DNA from: Sinonovacula constricta
Lineage: Eukaryota > Mollusca > Bivalvia > Cardiida > Solecurtidae
NCBI GenBank assembly: GCA_007844125.1
Contig: CM017559.1
Span: 31,843,926-31,907,925 of the forward strand
DNA: 64,000 nucleotides
Direction: 5' to 3'
Shown here: positions 34,499 to 46,400 of the stretch, piece after piece
How positions within the stretch are numbered: position 1 is the first letter of the stretch
Layout: every line of letters starts with the position of its first letter
Position numbers and translations under genes: made by a program
Notes under the pieces: model-generated
The model's database searches: none
Told to the model about the DNA's origin: nothing
What the model saw: the letters and a program-made list of their open reading frames with translations, nothing else

Positions 34499-35035
34499 TG
34501 AACATCACATGAGGCCAAATGACAAACTACGAGAATACAAGTGCTGTGATCGAAAAGGCTACTTGTACCCTTATCAATGACTGGAAAACAATCCTGATGA
34601 TCATCACATGAGACCAACTTAGAAACTTCAAAAATATGAAGGCTGTGGTTGACTATGCTGTTTCAACCCTACCCACTCCATGCTAAATCTAATCTATTAT
34701 CGACTGGAAAAGTATTAATGATCTTCAAATGAGGCCAAATGACAACCTACAATGATACACAGGTTTTGGTTTTACAAAACAGGGACAATATAGTCAAATG
34801 TTTGCTGTAAGCTGGCATTCTAGACCATGCTTAAACCTAAGTTACCTCCTTGTTGTAATACTGTTCTGATTATTAACACGATAAGCCAAAAGACAAAATT
34901 CACAATCTGCCAGCTCATACAGTTGGGCTAGTATTGAAACAAAACTCTAGAAATTCTAGTCAATACCATGCTCTCATCTGAATGGAAAAAAGACATGATT
35001 TCTATCACATCCAGCTGACGAACTTATTGAATTAT
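34465..35035 (+). repeat. Diverged tandem repeat across the ASH1 stop codon
   Basis: A unit recognised by a TGGAAAA..AAT/CCTGATGA..ATCACATGAGGCC core recurs at about 34484, 34581, 34704, 34855 (weak) and 34982 (weak), spacing about 100-150 bp. The first unit includes the last 10 codons and the stop of ASH1. Later units are non-coding. Confidence 0.55.
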
Positions 35036-36125
35036 TTGGACAGAATCGTTAGAGAGATAATGAGCTAATGTCCAAGATTACCTCCATCTTATCAGTGTTA
35101 ACCCTTATACTGACTTTTATTCGGACAAAAACTTGTTAATTCACCACCAATTATTCAAAGCTTTGATAAAACCTATGTTTATTGGCAAGTGAAGAGTGTG
35201 TAGCTTGACCGAAAGTTTAACAATATATGTAAAATATTCTGCATTTTTGACAATTTGTTTTGTGCCATACTGATGTAGGAACCAATTATATACTGCTCCA
35301 TTTATTTGGAAATAAGATTTCCTTTGTAATTGCACTTAATTAGGATATTAAGACAGAATAATTTTAATATAAAATGTATATTCTGTCAAGATTTATTGTA
35401 TTTTGAATTGAATAAGTTATCCAGTGAGGTGATGATGATATTACTATGGTACATATTACACATTTACTAGTGATAAATGTAAAAGACATTTTTATGGGAG
35501 ACATCTGACCACTGGTTTTATACAGCACGTGGAGACCCCCAGAAGTCTCAGTGGTGGCTGGGGTGTGAGAGTTGAGAGTCTCTAGTTGAAACCTATTGAT
35601 TAAAATCTGACAAATGGCAGTGCAGTAAGCTCGATTCCATGTGTTGTATGCTGACTCTACCCACTGTGACATCTGAATACCATACGCACACTAACTGGTG
35701 TACAACTCTTTCTGCCATGAGTTCTCAGCATGATGTCTTGGGTTGGGTGTTCAAAAGAAGGCCAATTTCTATGCCTTTAACATGTATATATATCCACCGC
35801 ATTAACAAAATACTGTGTTGTTTGAATGTTGCCCGCAAAATATTGACCATAAATGTTAAATGGCACATGAATTGTGTACTTGTATCACTTTCAATTTGAA
35901 AGTAAGCAATAATTTCATATGTTTTTGTTAGTGAATGCTCTTAAGTGATAAAATCACACATTTTACTGATATCGCTGTGTTGTGAGTTTTATTTATTGAC
36001 TTCTCAATTTGATCTGTCTAACAGATGTTAAGGATTTTGTATTTGATTTTCATTGTTGAATGTTCTTGCAAGCACTTGTTTTGAGTGACTACATTTTTTT
36101 TTTCTCTCTTTTTTTGTGTGAGGGT

Positions 36126-36140
36126 GGGGGGGGGGGGGGG
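36126..36140 (+). repeat. 15-base G homopolymer in probable ASH1 3' UTR
   Basis: An uninterrupted run of 15 G preceded by GGGT, able to form a G-quadruplex on the sense (mRNA) strand. Prone to length error in sequencing. Confidence 0.8.
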
Positions 36141-36636
36141 CTGATTTTTAATCAGTCCAGACATGGAAATCAAGTCCTGATATTATACAGCATATTTTAT
36201 TTTATTTGGTGCTAAAATGAATTTTTTTAACATGCACAGATAAATAATGCATTGTCCAGATTAATTTGTTTATTTCACCAAGTCCATTTTTTTACATCAC
36301 GATCAAAAGAAAAAAAACAAAATTTTCAGAGATGCTCATATTTTTCCATGTTTATAGCATTTATTTGTTTATGTGCCACACAATACTTTAGTTTAAAAAA
36401 TGATATTGAGTTGGAACATTGTACATAAAATAAGAATGTATATACAAACATCGCCTTGAAGGTTTTTAGACTTTAGATAGTTTTTCTCTACATGTTTTTA
36501 AGCGGCATGGATTTGATGTCATGTGCATTATTTTGAAATAATTTGGAGTGCAATATTTCATTGTCATATCATGGCTGCTAATGTTTTAGCTGATTTAACT
36601 TTCTATGCTCATTTGTACATATTTCACTGTTTGTAA

Positions 36637-36735
36637 AATAAATAACATGTATATTGGTTTGTATTCATGAACACAGATTCTTCTTGTATATACAGTTGGT
36701 GTAAATAGAGTGTTTAAAGTAAGTATGTAAATAAA
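36637..36735 (+). promoter_or_regulatory. Candidate proximal poly(A) signals of ASH1
   Basis: AATAAA hexamers at 36637-36642 and 36730-36735, the latter followed by GTGTATGTTACTGACTGC. They would give a 3' UTR of about 2.2 kb. Confidence 0.4.
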
Positions 36736-39239
36736 GGTGTATGTTACTGACTGCATATAATTTGTACATAGTCCATTTTTTATCATGACAAACGTATCAT
36801 ACTGATCTGAAGCTGCCAAGTTTTATTTGTCTGAATTTTACTTGTTCTTACTTGTTTTACAAAACATACAAAAATAATATTTTCAGGTCGGCTGCTGAGT
36901 GCATACCTGGCAAATATATATATATAACAGTTTGGTCAAATATACTTCACTTTTCAGTTTTATATTAATATTTAATAGTGGGTTTTTTATACATCTTGAA
37001 CAACTGACAGTTTTTTTGTTGTTTTTAAATGTCTTTTGGTATAACATTTTTATATGGAAATTAAAAATTTATAACACCTTGAAATTAATTTATTTAATTC
37101 AAGTTATGAGGTGTTTAGTATTGATAGTAATTATTAATGGTATATGATAATTTGAAATATCTCCCAATCAAATAAAAATAAAAAAATAATTATCACATTT
37201 GTAAGTACACATTGAAAATGTATTACTTTATACAGTAATATATATATTTTTAAAGACATTCTTACTTTTTAATGAGTTCCTTGAAAAGTTAATCTACAGG
37301 CTAGATTAAAAACAACCTTAATAATTTGTTTCACACATTTAATAAACTCTTAGGATATATTTCTACAAATTGAACAATGTATGTTTAACCTAGAATGTGT
37401 TGTGTGTGTTTATTTTTACAACAGCATTTTAGGATTATTTTTTTTATATATTTCTTTTATGAACAACATTGATGGAAGGCTCTTGATTTGTTTATTTTAA
37501 CTTCTCTGAAAATGTTATTCAATGTTTTTGTGACTATCACACTGACTATGCAAGATTTACATTTCCAAAGTTTAATCACAATGATGTTGAATTGTACAGA
37601 TATTATTCTAATACTTTCTACGATGGTTTTTATTGTCACAATTTCAGAACAGCGTATTTGTTGTTTGTTTTGTTGTTTTTTATTTTGATTATTCTTCTTT
37701 TGATCAAGAATTAGAACAACTTGAAAATTAATTTCATTTTTTGTTTTAAATGAATATGTAAGACAATAACATTTGTTTAGGAAATTTTTCTTCCATTATG
37801 CTATTTCAGAATCAACTTGCAGACATAAAGAGAAGAAAATGGTCATTATAATTGATATTAAGTGATAGAATAGAATATCCACTACACACTTCAAAATATT
37901 TTTTTATATTAGCAGCTTCAAAAATGCATCAATTTATTACATTTATCGACAATATTAGACTGAATTTGTGTGTATGGTATCTGAAGTATACTGTTTTAAC
38001 CATCTTTATGCTTCATTTGTTAAAAACTAATAGTAAATTCTTAAATCTTTGTGACTAATTTCATGCCGGGTTAATGAGACATATTGAATAAGGTTTGATT
38101 AATTCATCCTTAGCAGACTAATTGTTAAACTCTGTCAAAATAGACTTGATTACCAAAGACTACGCAAATAGGGCTTTTATACATTTTTTCCTAATTATTT
38201 ATGTTCTAAATTAACTTTAATAACAATGTAGGTTGATATCTAGGTCTAATATGTTTTGTTCAAAAAATATTCTTAAGAAAAGACCGTATTTTCTTTTAGT
38301 TTGATATAGTCTGTGTGAAACAGTCCACATATTCTATATCATTTGAAAGGAAATATGTCCTGTATTAACTAATATTTTTTAACAAAATAATTAAATGTTT
38401 GTCTTTTAAAGATAAGAAGCTCATGTCTCAGTAAGTTGATAAATAACTATCATCCATTTTTACATGCTATTGTTCTGTCTGAAGAGATTTTTTCCTATCT
38501 AAAAATGGCATATACAGTGTTCATATTTGGTGCTCGTCATAGATGTTTGAAATATTTTAGCGGTATCTCATTAACATACAAATTTCTTTTCGAACATGTA
38601 AAATCGAACATGTAAAATCATTTTATTAAAAGTAAACATATATAAATAAAATTATGTGGCATATTCAGATGTAATTAAGTTTAGGATAGCTTTGAAAATC
38701 TTTATTTAAGCATTTTTTTTTTTTTTTACCAGTTATATACATTTTTTTTTCAAAAGGATTTTTATTCTATTCTATTGTAATATTTTACAAAATTGAAACT
38801 GAAGCAAGATTTAAATTTTAACCTTTTTTTTTTTTTGGTGGATGTGATCCCTATACAAATATTTTTAGTATTTATTTGATATATATTTTAAACTTCATGT
38901 TAACTTCATGTAGTTATTTTGCTAACAAATGTTTTGCCTCTTAATGTTAATCATTTTGTGAGTCGTGCCTGAATTGAAAACTTAAATACCCAACTGTTGT
39001 ATTTTACTATAAAATTGATGTTGTAAATTGTAATATTCATAATTACATAATATATAGATATCCACCTGATATATTGAAAGGCTATCTTTGTATATTTCTG
39101 GCTGATTTTTTTCACAAAGTGAATCCATTTTCAAGAAAATGTCTTCTCAACAAGAGTATTTTTCTTATACATCATCTGTCCAAATGTTTTTACAAGTTCT
39201 GTGAACATGCATCTTATTTATGAATATTTTGTTGTGAAG

Positions 39240-39270
39240 AATAAACAAAATATGTTCATTTGATTGTCTT
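39240..39270 (+). promoter_or_regulatory. Candidate distal poly(A) signal of ASH1
   Basis: AATAAA at 39240-39245 followed within 30 bases by a GT-rich tract (TGTCTTGTGCTTCTTTGTGTC). The next SINE starts only about 260 bp further on, consistent with the transcript ending here. Confidence 0.5.
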
Positions 39271-39532
39271 GTGCTTCTTTGTGTCTACCAGGACTCGCAA
39301 ATAAGCATTATTATTATAAAAAAAAAGTCAAAATATTTATATAAATAAATAGTTAATGGTTTTAAGAGCTGTATGTAACCTCTCCCCTAATTGATATATT
39401 TGACGGTTTTTATTCCTCCCTGTGCCAAGAGCTCAGAACATTATTTTAAATTGTTCCTTGATAAGATAAACCAGTTGTGTTAATAGACTTGACTTACAGT
39501 AATGTTAAGTTTGTTTCTCTACACAAGAAGAA

Positions 39533-39745
39533 GGGCCACCCTTGGCATAATGGTAGAGTCACCGATTTGTATCTCCTCTGACTGCTTAGCCTCTCACCAT
39601 ATGGATTCGAGTCCAGTTCAGGGCAAAAAACTTTTTAATGTGGGAAGGTCTTCCATATGACTTGTGGTGAGCCGGTGGTTCAACCCAGATAGTGGGGTTT
39701 CTATTGATGGATTGTTAATCAAGGCAATCTAAAGGGCCATGCTGT
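39533..39745 (+). repeat. SINE-B copy
   Basis: It has GGCCACCCTTGGCATAATGG, TCTCACCATATGGATTCGAG, GTGGGAAGGTCTTCCATATG and GAGCCGGTGGTTCAACCCAG. Confidence 0.7.
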
Positions 39746-40467
39746 TGATTATTCAGTGGTTTATAATTTAAATATTATTCCTATTTTTATTACCTTCCAA
39801 TTACTGTGGAAAGGTTTGATTTATCAAAGGCACACATAAATGAATTTCTACCTTCCCATTCTTGGATGAATGTGTTTGTTACAAAGTAAATATCGACTTA
39901 TTTAGGATGAAAAAATGTGTAAGATGTTTATCACTTACATTTTTGTTTAAAATTATCTTTTTTTCTTTGTCTGAGAAAACCCCTTTGGAAGTCTGGGGAT
40001 AGAGCATGTGAGTCTGGTTTAGACATCCCAGTTAGCCCTTCTGCCGACAGACCATTCCAAAATGGTAACAGCTGAGTTTTCTATATTTGTGAAAGTCTTG
40101 GCATCTGTCTTTTTTTTTTTTTTAAATTTGCAATTAATTTTATTTTATAATACTCATGAGAACTTGTAATTGTTTCATGTCAAGTACAATTTCAATAGTT
40201 TTCATTTTTTTCTGACTTTTGTTTACTCAACTTTAAGGAGCTATACAAATCAAAGTGTTGGCATAAACATTGAGCTACCAAAATTATTTTAATTGCACCG
40301 TACTCTACATAGAATGTTATATAAACTCTTATTGTATGGTTATGACCACCTCCCTCACACCTCTAGTATGGATAGAAACATCAGTGATACATAATTTTTT
40401 AAACCTGTAAACTGGAGTTTGTCAAATACCAGTAGGTTATAATGAAAGTAAATAAACCAGTAACAGG

Positions 40468-40705
40468 GTGGCACTTGTGGTCGAGTGGTTAGTCTATGAC
40501 ATGTAACTCCTCACCCCATCACCGCGTGGGTTTGGGTCCCAGTCGAGGCAAGAACTTTTCAAGTGGGGAGGTTTTCCAGCGTATTTGCAGTGCCGGTGGT
40601 TCTACCCAGACGTAGATCTGGGGTTTTCCTCCGCCAATAATTAACTGGATGTCGCCAATCTGACCATAATTGTGTCGGTGCTATGTAAGAAAAAAACAAC
40701 AACAA
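40468..40705 (+). repeat. Well-preserved SINE-B
   Basis: The clearest head: GGCACTTGTGGTCGAGTGGT (Leu/Ser-type tRNA A box), ACTCCTCACCCCATCACCGC, B-box GGGTTTGGGTCCC. Body GTGGGGAGGTTTTCCAGCGT and AACTGGATGTCGCCAATCTG. Confidence 0.85.
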
Positions 40706-41699
40706 ATAAACCAATAACAGTGAAGTGAGAAATGACAACTTTATTTGCAATTTCTTTTTTTTCTCTATAAATTTATATGAGTGGTCTCTGTTATTAAAAC
40801 ATTATATTTGATGTGTTTCTAAGCTTGCATAATTGCATATTACTGAAAATGAGAGTAAAATATTGTCTGGCACATGGGCCAATCTTTTGGGATAACAAAC
40901 ACTGTACCGTCTTGTTGGAGTGGTCACTGTGGTAGAAACATTAAACAATAAGTTTTCAAGAATGTCTTGCCAAGATATCTTGAAAAAGTAAATGAACAGT
41001 CATAAAAAGTAAAAAAATAAGTTTACCGAAAGCAAGCAAATGGCTATTTAAAGTATTCCCTGCACAGAGGGAAGGAAGTTTGCCTTTTGAATATAAGTTT
41101 TGTGTGTGTTACTGAAAGTCCCCCACATGTTTATGTATCTAATAGGCAACTGTAGTCGTTAGCTTGCAAGTTGTTTGCATTCTCTTTGATGTTATTTCTG
41201 GCTCCAGGTATCAGCTTACACTTTTAAGAGGTGCATAAATTTACAGCATTGCTTTGTTATAGTCGTGTTGTCTTGGATAAATAATCTTAAATAACTGTCA
41301 TATGTACAAAATTCCATGTCTCATATACCGTTAGTGGGTGTCTTTTTTCTAAATCATTTCAACGTTTTACCACAACATAAACTTCGTTTAAACAATTCTA
41401 AGATAAAATTACAATGCATATGATAATTAATTGACAAAAAAAGCAACACATCAAGTCATCAACAAACAACAATGTTTAAACAACAACAGTTTTTTCTAGG
41501 ATCGAAATTTTCCATTAAAATATGCAATTCATATTATTAAAGCAACTTGACCACATTGGTCAAATTTGTATTTCTGTTTGTTTAGCAATTTAAACCATTG
41601 GTGAAATAAATGACTGATCACTAGGTTAAATGTTTACATGCTGTCTTTCAAACAAATGCATTGGGATAACAAATAGCAATGTGACACTTTTCAACTTTT

Positions 41700-42012
41700 T
41701 ATAACAGTTTAAGCTATAACAATCCAAGGACTTTGATTAAGCAACTATGTCCGTACTCAAATAAAAAAATCTGATTGCTTCAACAAACTTTTAACAAGAT
41801 TTCCACTGAATTTTATAGAAATGTGCCCATACAGTGCCTTCAGCTCTTTGATTCAGAATTTTATTTCACGAACTTGCAATAATCACGATCAAGTACGGGT
41901 AGACGCTTGAATGTTACCATTACACCGCCCTTGTAACCACGACGAGAAGCAAGATCAAGCATATCCAGTGGACGAAAACTTGGCTTTTATCAATCTCGAC
42001 CAATTTGTCGAG
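41700..42012 (+). promoter_or_regulatory. CDK7 5' flank and probable 5' UTR
   Basis: AT-rich sequence ahead of the CDK7 start. From about 41880 it becomes more GC-rich. No clear TATA box at a fixed distance is seen. The in-frame ATG at 41911 could be used for a longer N-terminus. Confidence 0.4.
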
Positions 42013-42066
42013 ATGGAGGAAAAGTCAAAACGTTACGAGAAGATTGAGTTTTTAGGCGAGGGTCAG
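42013..42066 (+). CDS. CDK7: CDK7 exon 1
   Basis: Codes [18 protein letters not shown], close to the human KRYEKLDFLGEGQ start. The donor CAG|GTATGC follows. The in-frame upstream ORF goes back to an ATG at 41911, which is directly preceded by a TGA. Confidence 0.93.
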
Positions 42067-43361
42067 GTATGCATTTTTAAAAAACTTATTGTTTTGTATT
42101 TCAGTGTTCATTCAGACAAAATTTGCCTGGAAATTTTATGGAGGGAATCCCTGCAGCCATGAATGACTGCATGTAAACAAACTGTAAAAATCGCATATTT
42201 TGCTGTATTCATTTACGTAACAAATGTTAACTGTTTATTTTAGTACATCGCTATATGATCAATTGTCAGTTTTACATTTTAGACAAGAAAATAATAATAA
42301 AGTTTTAGTTTTCATTTGCTTCTTTTGATATTGTTTTGGCAGTTGCCTTTAAAATATTTGACAGGGCATTTGAGCCCCAGTTCATTTTGACAGGGAATTT
42401 ATCCTATAGAAACACTCTTCCTTGACATTTGCTCACCCTATATTAACACTATTCCAAATGTGTGGTTTTCTGTAATGCAATCCATATATTATGTTGCTTT
42501 TTTGTTCATTTAAACACATTGTTTCTCCAGTATCTGTATAGATAATTTCCACATCAGCGTAGAGTGTTATCTTGGCAGCCATCTTTGATGGTTACTTCAA
42601 GGGATTTTCAGATGAATTATATAGAAGCATAAAATTTACATTATTGTATTTTTTTCATTTGTTGTCCAAAAAATAAAAGCTACACCATTGAAAAGCTTTT
42701 GAAATTCATATTTTTATATTTCAATATTTTTAAAATTAATAAATGCACAAAGAATTTATACACATAAATAAAATTATTGGCTCATCCTTAAAGGCATCTT
42801 GAAAGGAATGTGGTATCCCACTGAGCCAGGCCCCGACCTGCTGTGACCAGACCTGCTAATTGCTGGTCATCACTGCAGGGAGTCTTTAGCCAACATAGTA
42901 CTAATCTGTCACAGTAAAACCTCTGATGAGTTTTTGCAAAACTAAATTACCTGCTAGTATGGCAGTAAGACAATAGGCTAGTTTACACAAAGCCATAAAC
43001 ATTAATGTTAGTGATAATGTGGATTGTTTAATGTATGATCCCTTGAATATTCTTTTTTGCATTAATAACTAGGTGTCAATTTTGTAACTGCATGATTATG
43101 TATTTATTTCATAGTTAAATATTTGATTTTGAAAATACATGAGAGATACAAGTTTTAGTATTCAAAATGACTTAAAATGAGTGTGAAGGACATTATTCTG
43201 ACAATGAATGACTTTTTAAATTTTTTTTTATTAGAAACGTTTTGTTACATTTTACAAATCAAAATAAAATATAACTTAAAATAGATATGAGAACTAAAAG
43301 AATGAAAGAAAGAAATAACAAAATCAACCAACAATGTAAGAGAGAAAACAAATAAAGATTT

Positions 43362-43435
<74 letters not shown>

Positions 43436-46400
43436 GTATAAGAATATATGTATATAAGAACTGATAGAATAATTTCTGGTATTTAGGATTGCGTAATTGG
43501 TATCTTCACAACTGTTTCCTTTACAAACTGTGAATGACTATGTTCAACCCCCAGATATAGCAATATATATGTATAAGAATATATGTATATAAGAACTGAT
43601 AGAATAATTTCTGGTATTTAGGATTGCGTAATTGGTATCTTCACAACTGTTTCCTTTACAAACTGTGAATGACTATGTTCAACCCCCAGATATAGCATAC
43701 ATACACTTGGATCTTGAACAATACCTGTGTGACAGACACATCGTTACATACTGTGGCAACCTGGCTTATCAGAAAACAGATGACCTCATATGCTTGGGGG
43801 GGGGGGGCAATAAATGGGAGGGGTGGGGGGGGTCACTTATACAAGGGTTTTGAGATGCCTTTAAACAAAATGAACAGTGTTGTGGGGGTTTTTTGCATTG
43901 TATTTTTTTTTAACCTTTTAAACTATCAAAATATAGTTTTGATATTTACATTACTTCATAAAAGCTGATAAACTTTACATAAAATTCAGTAAAATAGACT
44001 GAAAAATAAAAACACAGTGGTGAGTTTAATACAGCACATATTTCCAGATTTTGGCCTGCATTAGCTTCTGCCTTCAAAGATGGCTGCATTTAATTGTCTT
44101 ATCAGTGCCTATAACATCATATGGAAACTATCTATTGTGTACCACTGAAGATACCACTTCTGGCTTAATTACAGCTTTTAGATTTTTTATCAATTTAATT
44201 CTTGGATAATTGTTTACATCTGTCTTTAATGATAATATTATCTTTAAATTGTAATTTATTGCCATTGGATTTTTTTCCTATTTTTTAAGTTTTTTTTTGC
44301 AAAAACTAAGCTAAAAAACTAACTAAAAAGGATTAACATTTCATCATACAGCAAATATGAAAGCAAATAACTTTATTTTTTATGAAATCAAGCATTTCAT
44401 AAAGGAAAAACATGTTGTATTAAGCCTAATAAACAAGGGTCTACTCCTTAAGGCAATTAACAAACAAAACATTGTACTTTCTGTGATAACAGAAGCCTAC
44501 AAACAGCAAAAGGACATTCAGCATTTGTCATTCAGCAGTGATTATATAGTATATGTCCATGATAGATTGGAAAGTGCTACCTAATGTTCAAATTCAATAA
44601 TAAGATCACACTTTAAAAGGATATATATAGGCCTATATATATTAATATACATAGTCTGATATATATTCTGGTTTTGGCACAAAACCATTCAGACACCTGC
44701 GTTAGGCTGCATATTTCATACAAGAGGAAACAACCAAAGAATTTATCACAGCTATTATTTTATGTTTAGTATCAAGATACTTCACCATTGTCTCAATTCT
44801 CAACTATAAACAACAAGCAAACAATTGTTAACACATCTGCAAAACAATCAGCACCTTCCTTCTTATTGATATGCTTCTAAATCCATGACATATTCAGCTT
44901 TGGCACCACGTTAAAACCCTGACTTGTGGTCACTTTTTATATACTGTTCAAGCAACAGTTACATACCTACAGCTGCTTATACCAATTCCTGGAAGACTAA
45001 ACAATCAATCAGTTTTTCATAATGTTAGTTCTGAAATGATAAAAACACTTCTCATCTTTGTCTTAATGTAATATTTTGTGCTCGGTGATTACTTTGCCCC
45101 ATAATGGTATCATAAGGCAGTCACAATGTCTCTGGGTCTGTACATTTGTCTGTTCCTGCTTCTGTGACTAAGCTGTAACTTCAATATTATTTATAGTACT
45201 TCATCCTTTCTTAAATATCTAACTGACATTCACCTGAAGGATGTGTCATGCCTAACATTTACAAGTGCATCCTTTAAAGTCAAGGTCATATTAAAGATTG
45301 ACATCACATATAAGGTTATCATCTTCGGGTGCATATTTTAATTCCAGTTACATTTTAATTTATTTTAATTTTTCAGTTTGCCACTGTGTATAAAGCCAAA
45401 GATGTGCTTAAAGACCAGATTGTTGCTGTTAAAAAGGTAGGATATAACATATATGACACCCTGTTTATGACCAACAGTGTAACAAAGCATTGATATTAGT
45501 TATATAGACAGAAGCACTGTGGGTTGCTCTTCTCACTCCTGAGCCTCTTACTGCTTGGGTTTGAGTTCCGTTCTGGGCGAAGGACCTAATGTGGAAAGGT
45601 CTTTCAGCTGACCTGCGGTGCGCGGATGGTTCTGCTTAGATAAATGTGTGGGCTCTTCCTCCACCAAAACAGCTGGATGTCACTATAGTGATCGTCATTG
45701 GTCGCTGCGATGTATCTCAAAAAATAAAAACAAACATCTAATATGATGACATGAAGCTGTGGACCGGACCTGGTAGCGCGATCGGTAGAGTGTCGGCTCC
45801 AGGTACGGGAGGCCCCGGGTTCGATACCGGGCCGCGACATACCAAAGTCGTTAAAAATGGTAGTGGTATAGCTCCCTTGCTAACGCTCAAGCAAATATAA
45901 GGGTAGTTCCACAACTGGTTGGCCCGGTGTCAGGATAATGTGACTGGGTGTGGTATCTTGCCAGGTGTTCACGGCATGCTATACACAGTGAAGGCAGCAC
46001 CATATCTGCTTCAAGTGGACACTGTCTCCATATAACTGAAATACTGTTGGTGGGCCGATAAACCCAACAAACAAACAAACATGAAGCTAGGGCATTTCCA
46101 AGTCCAATGGCATAAGATGCATCCCAGACAAACTCAATCTTATGACTGGCAGTCTTTACAGTGTATGGTTCTAATCAACATAAAGCCTGATGCGCATAAC
46201 CATTGCCCTAAAGGGTGACTCCCACACACAGTTTAAAGGTATTGGTTACATACACAGAAGCATGAAGACTTATGCATACAAAGGGTTGAGAGATGCTCTC
46301 TTCACTTATGCAGTCTGTTTTTATGTCATCGTAAATATTGGTCTGGCTGGTCTATTGTATTGTTGTTTTTCTTTTATTAAAACCAAAGCTCACTGATACA

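Larger units (their letters stand above)
34499..39270 (+). other. Probable long ASH1 3' UTR
   Basis: AT-rich and without a credible ORF, this stretch begins at the ASH1 stop. It contains candidate poly(A) signals AATAAA at 36637 and 36730 and a strong one at 39240 followed by GT-rich sequence. It carries none of the SINEs that occur every 1-3 kb on both sides, as expected if it is exonic. Which poly(A) site is used is inference. Confidence 0.55.

Noticed and set aside
45759..45840. tRNA gene candidate in the SINE-A head
   Set aside because: The same head with the same body recurs many times with target-site duplications, so it is a SINE.
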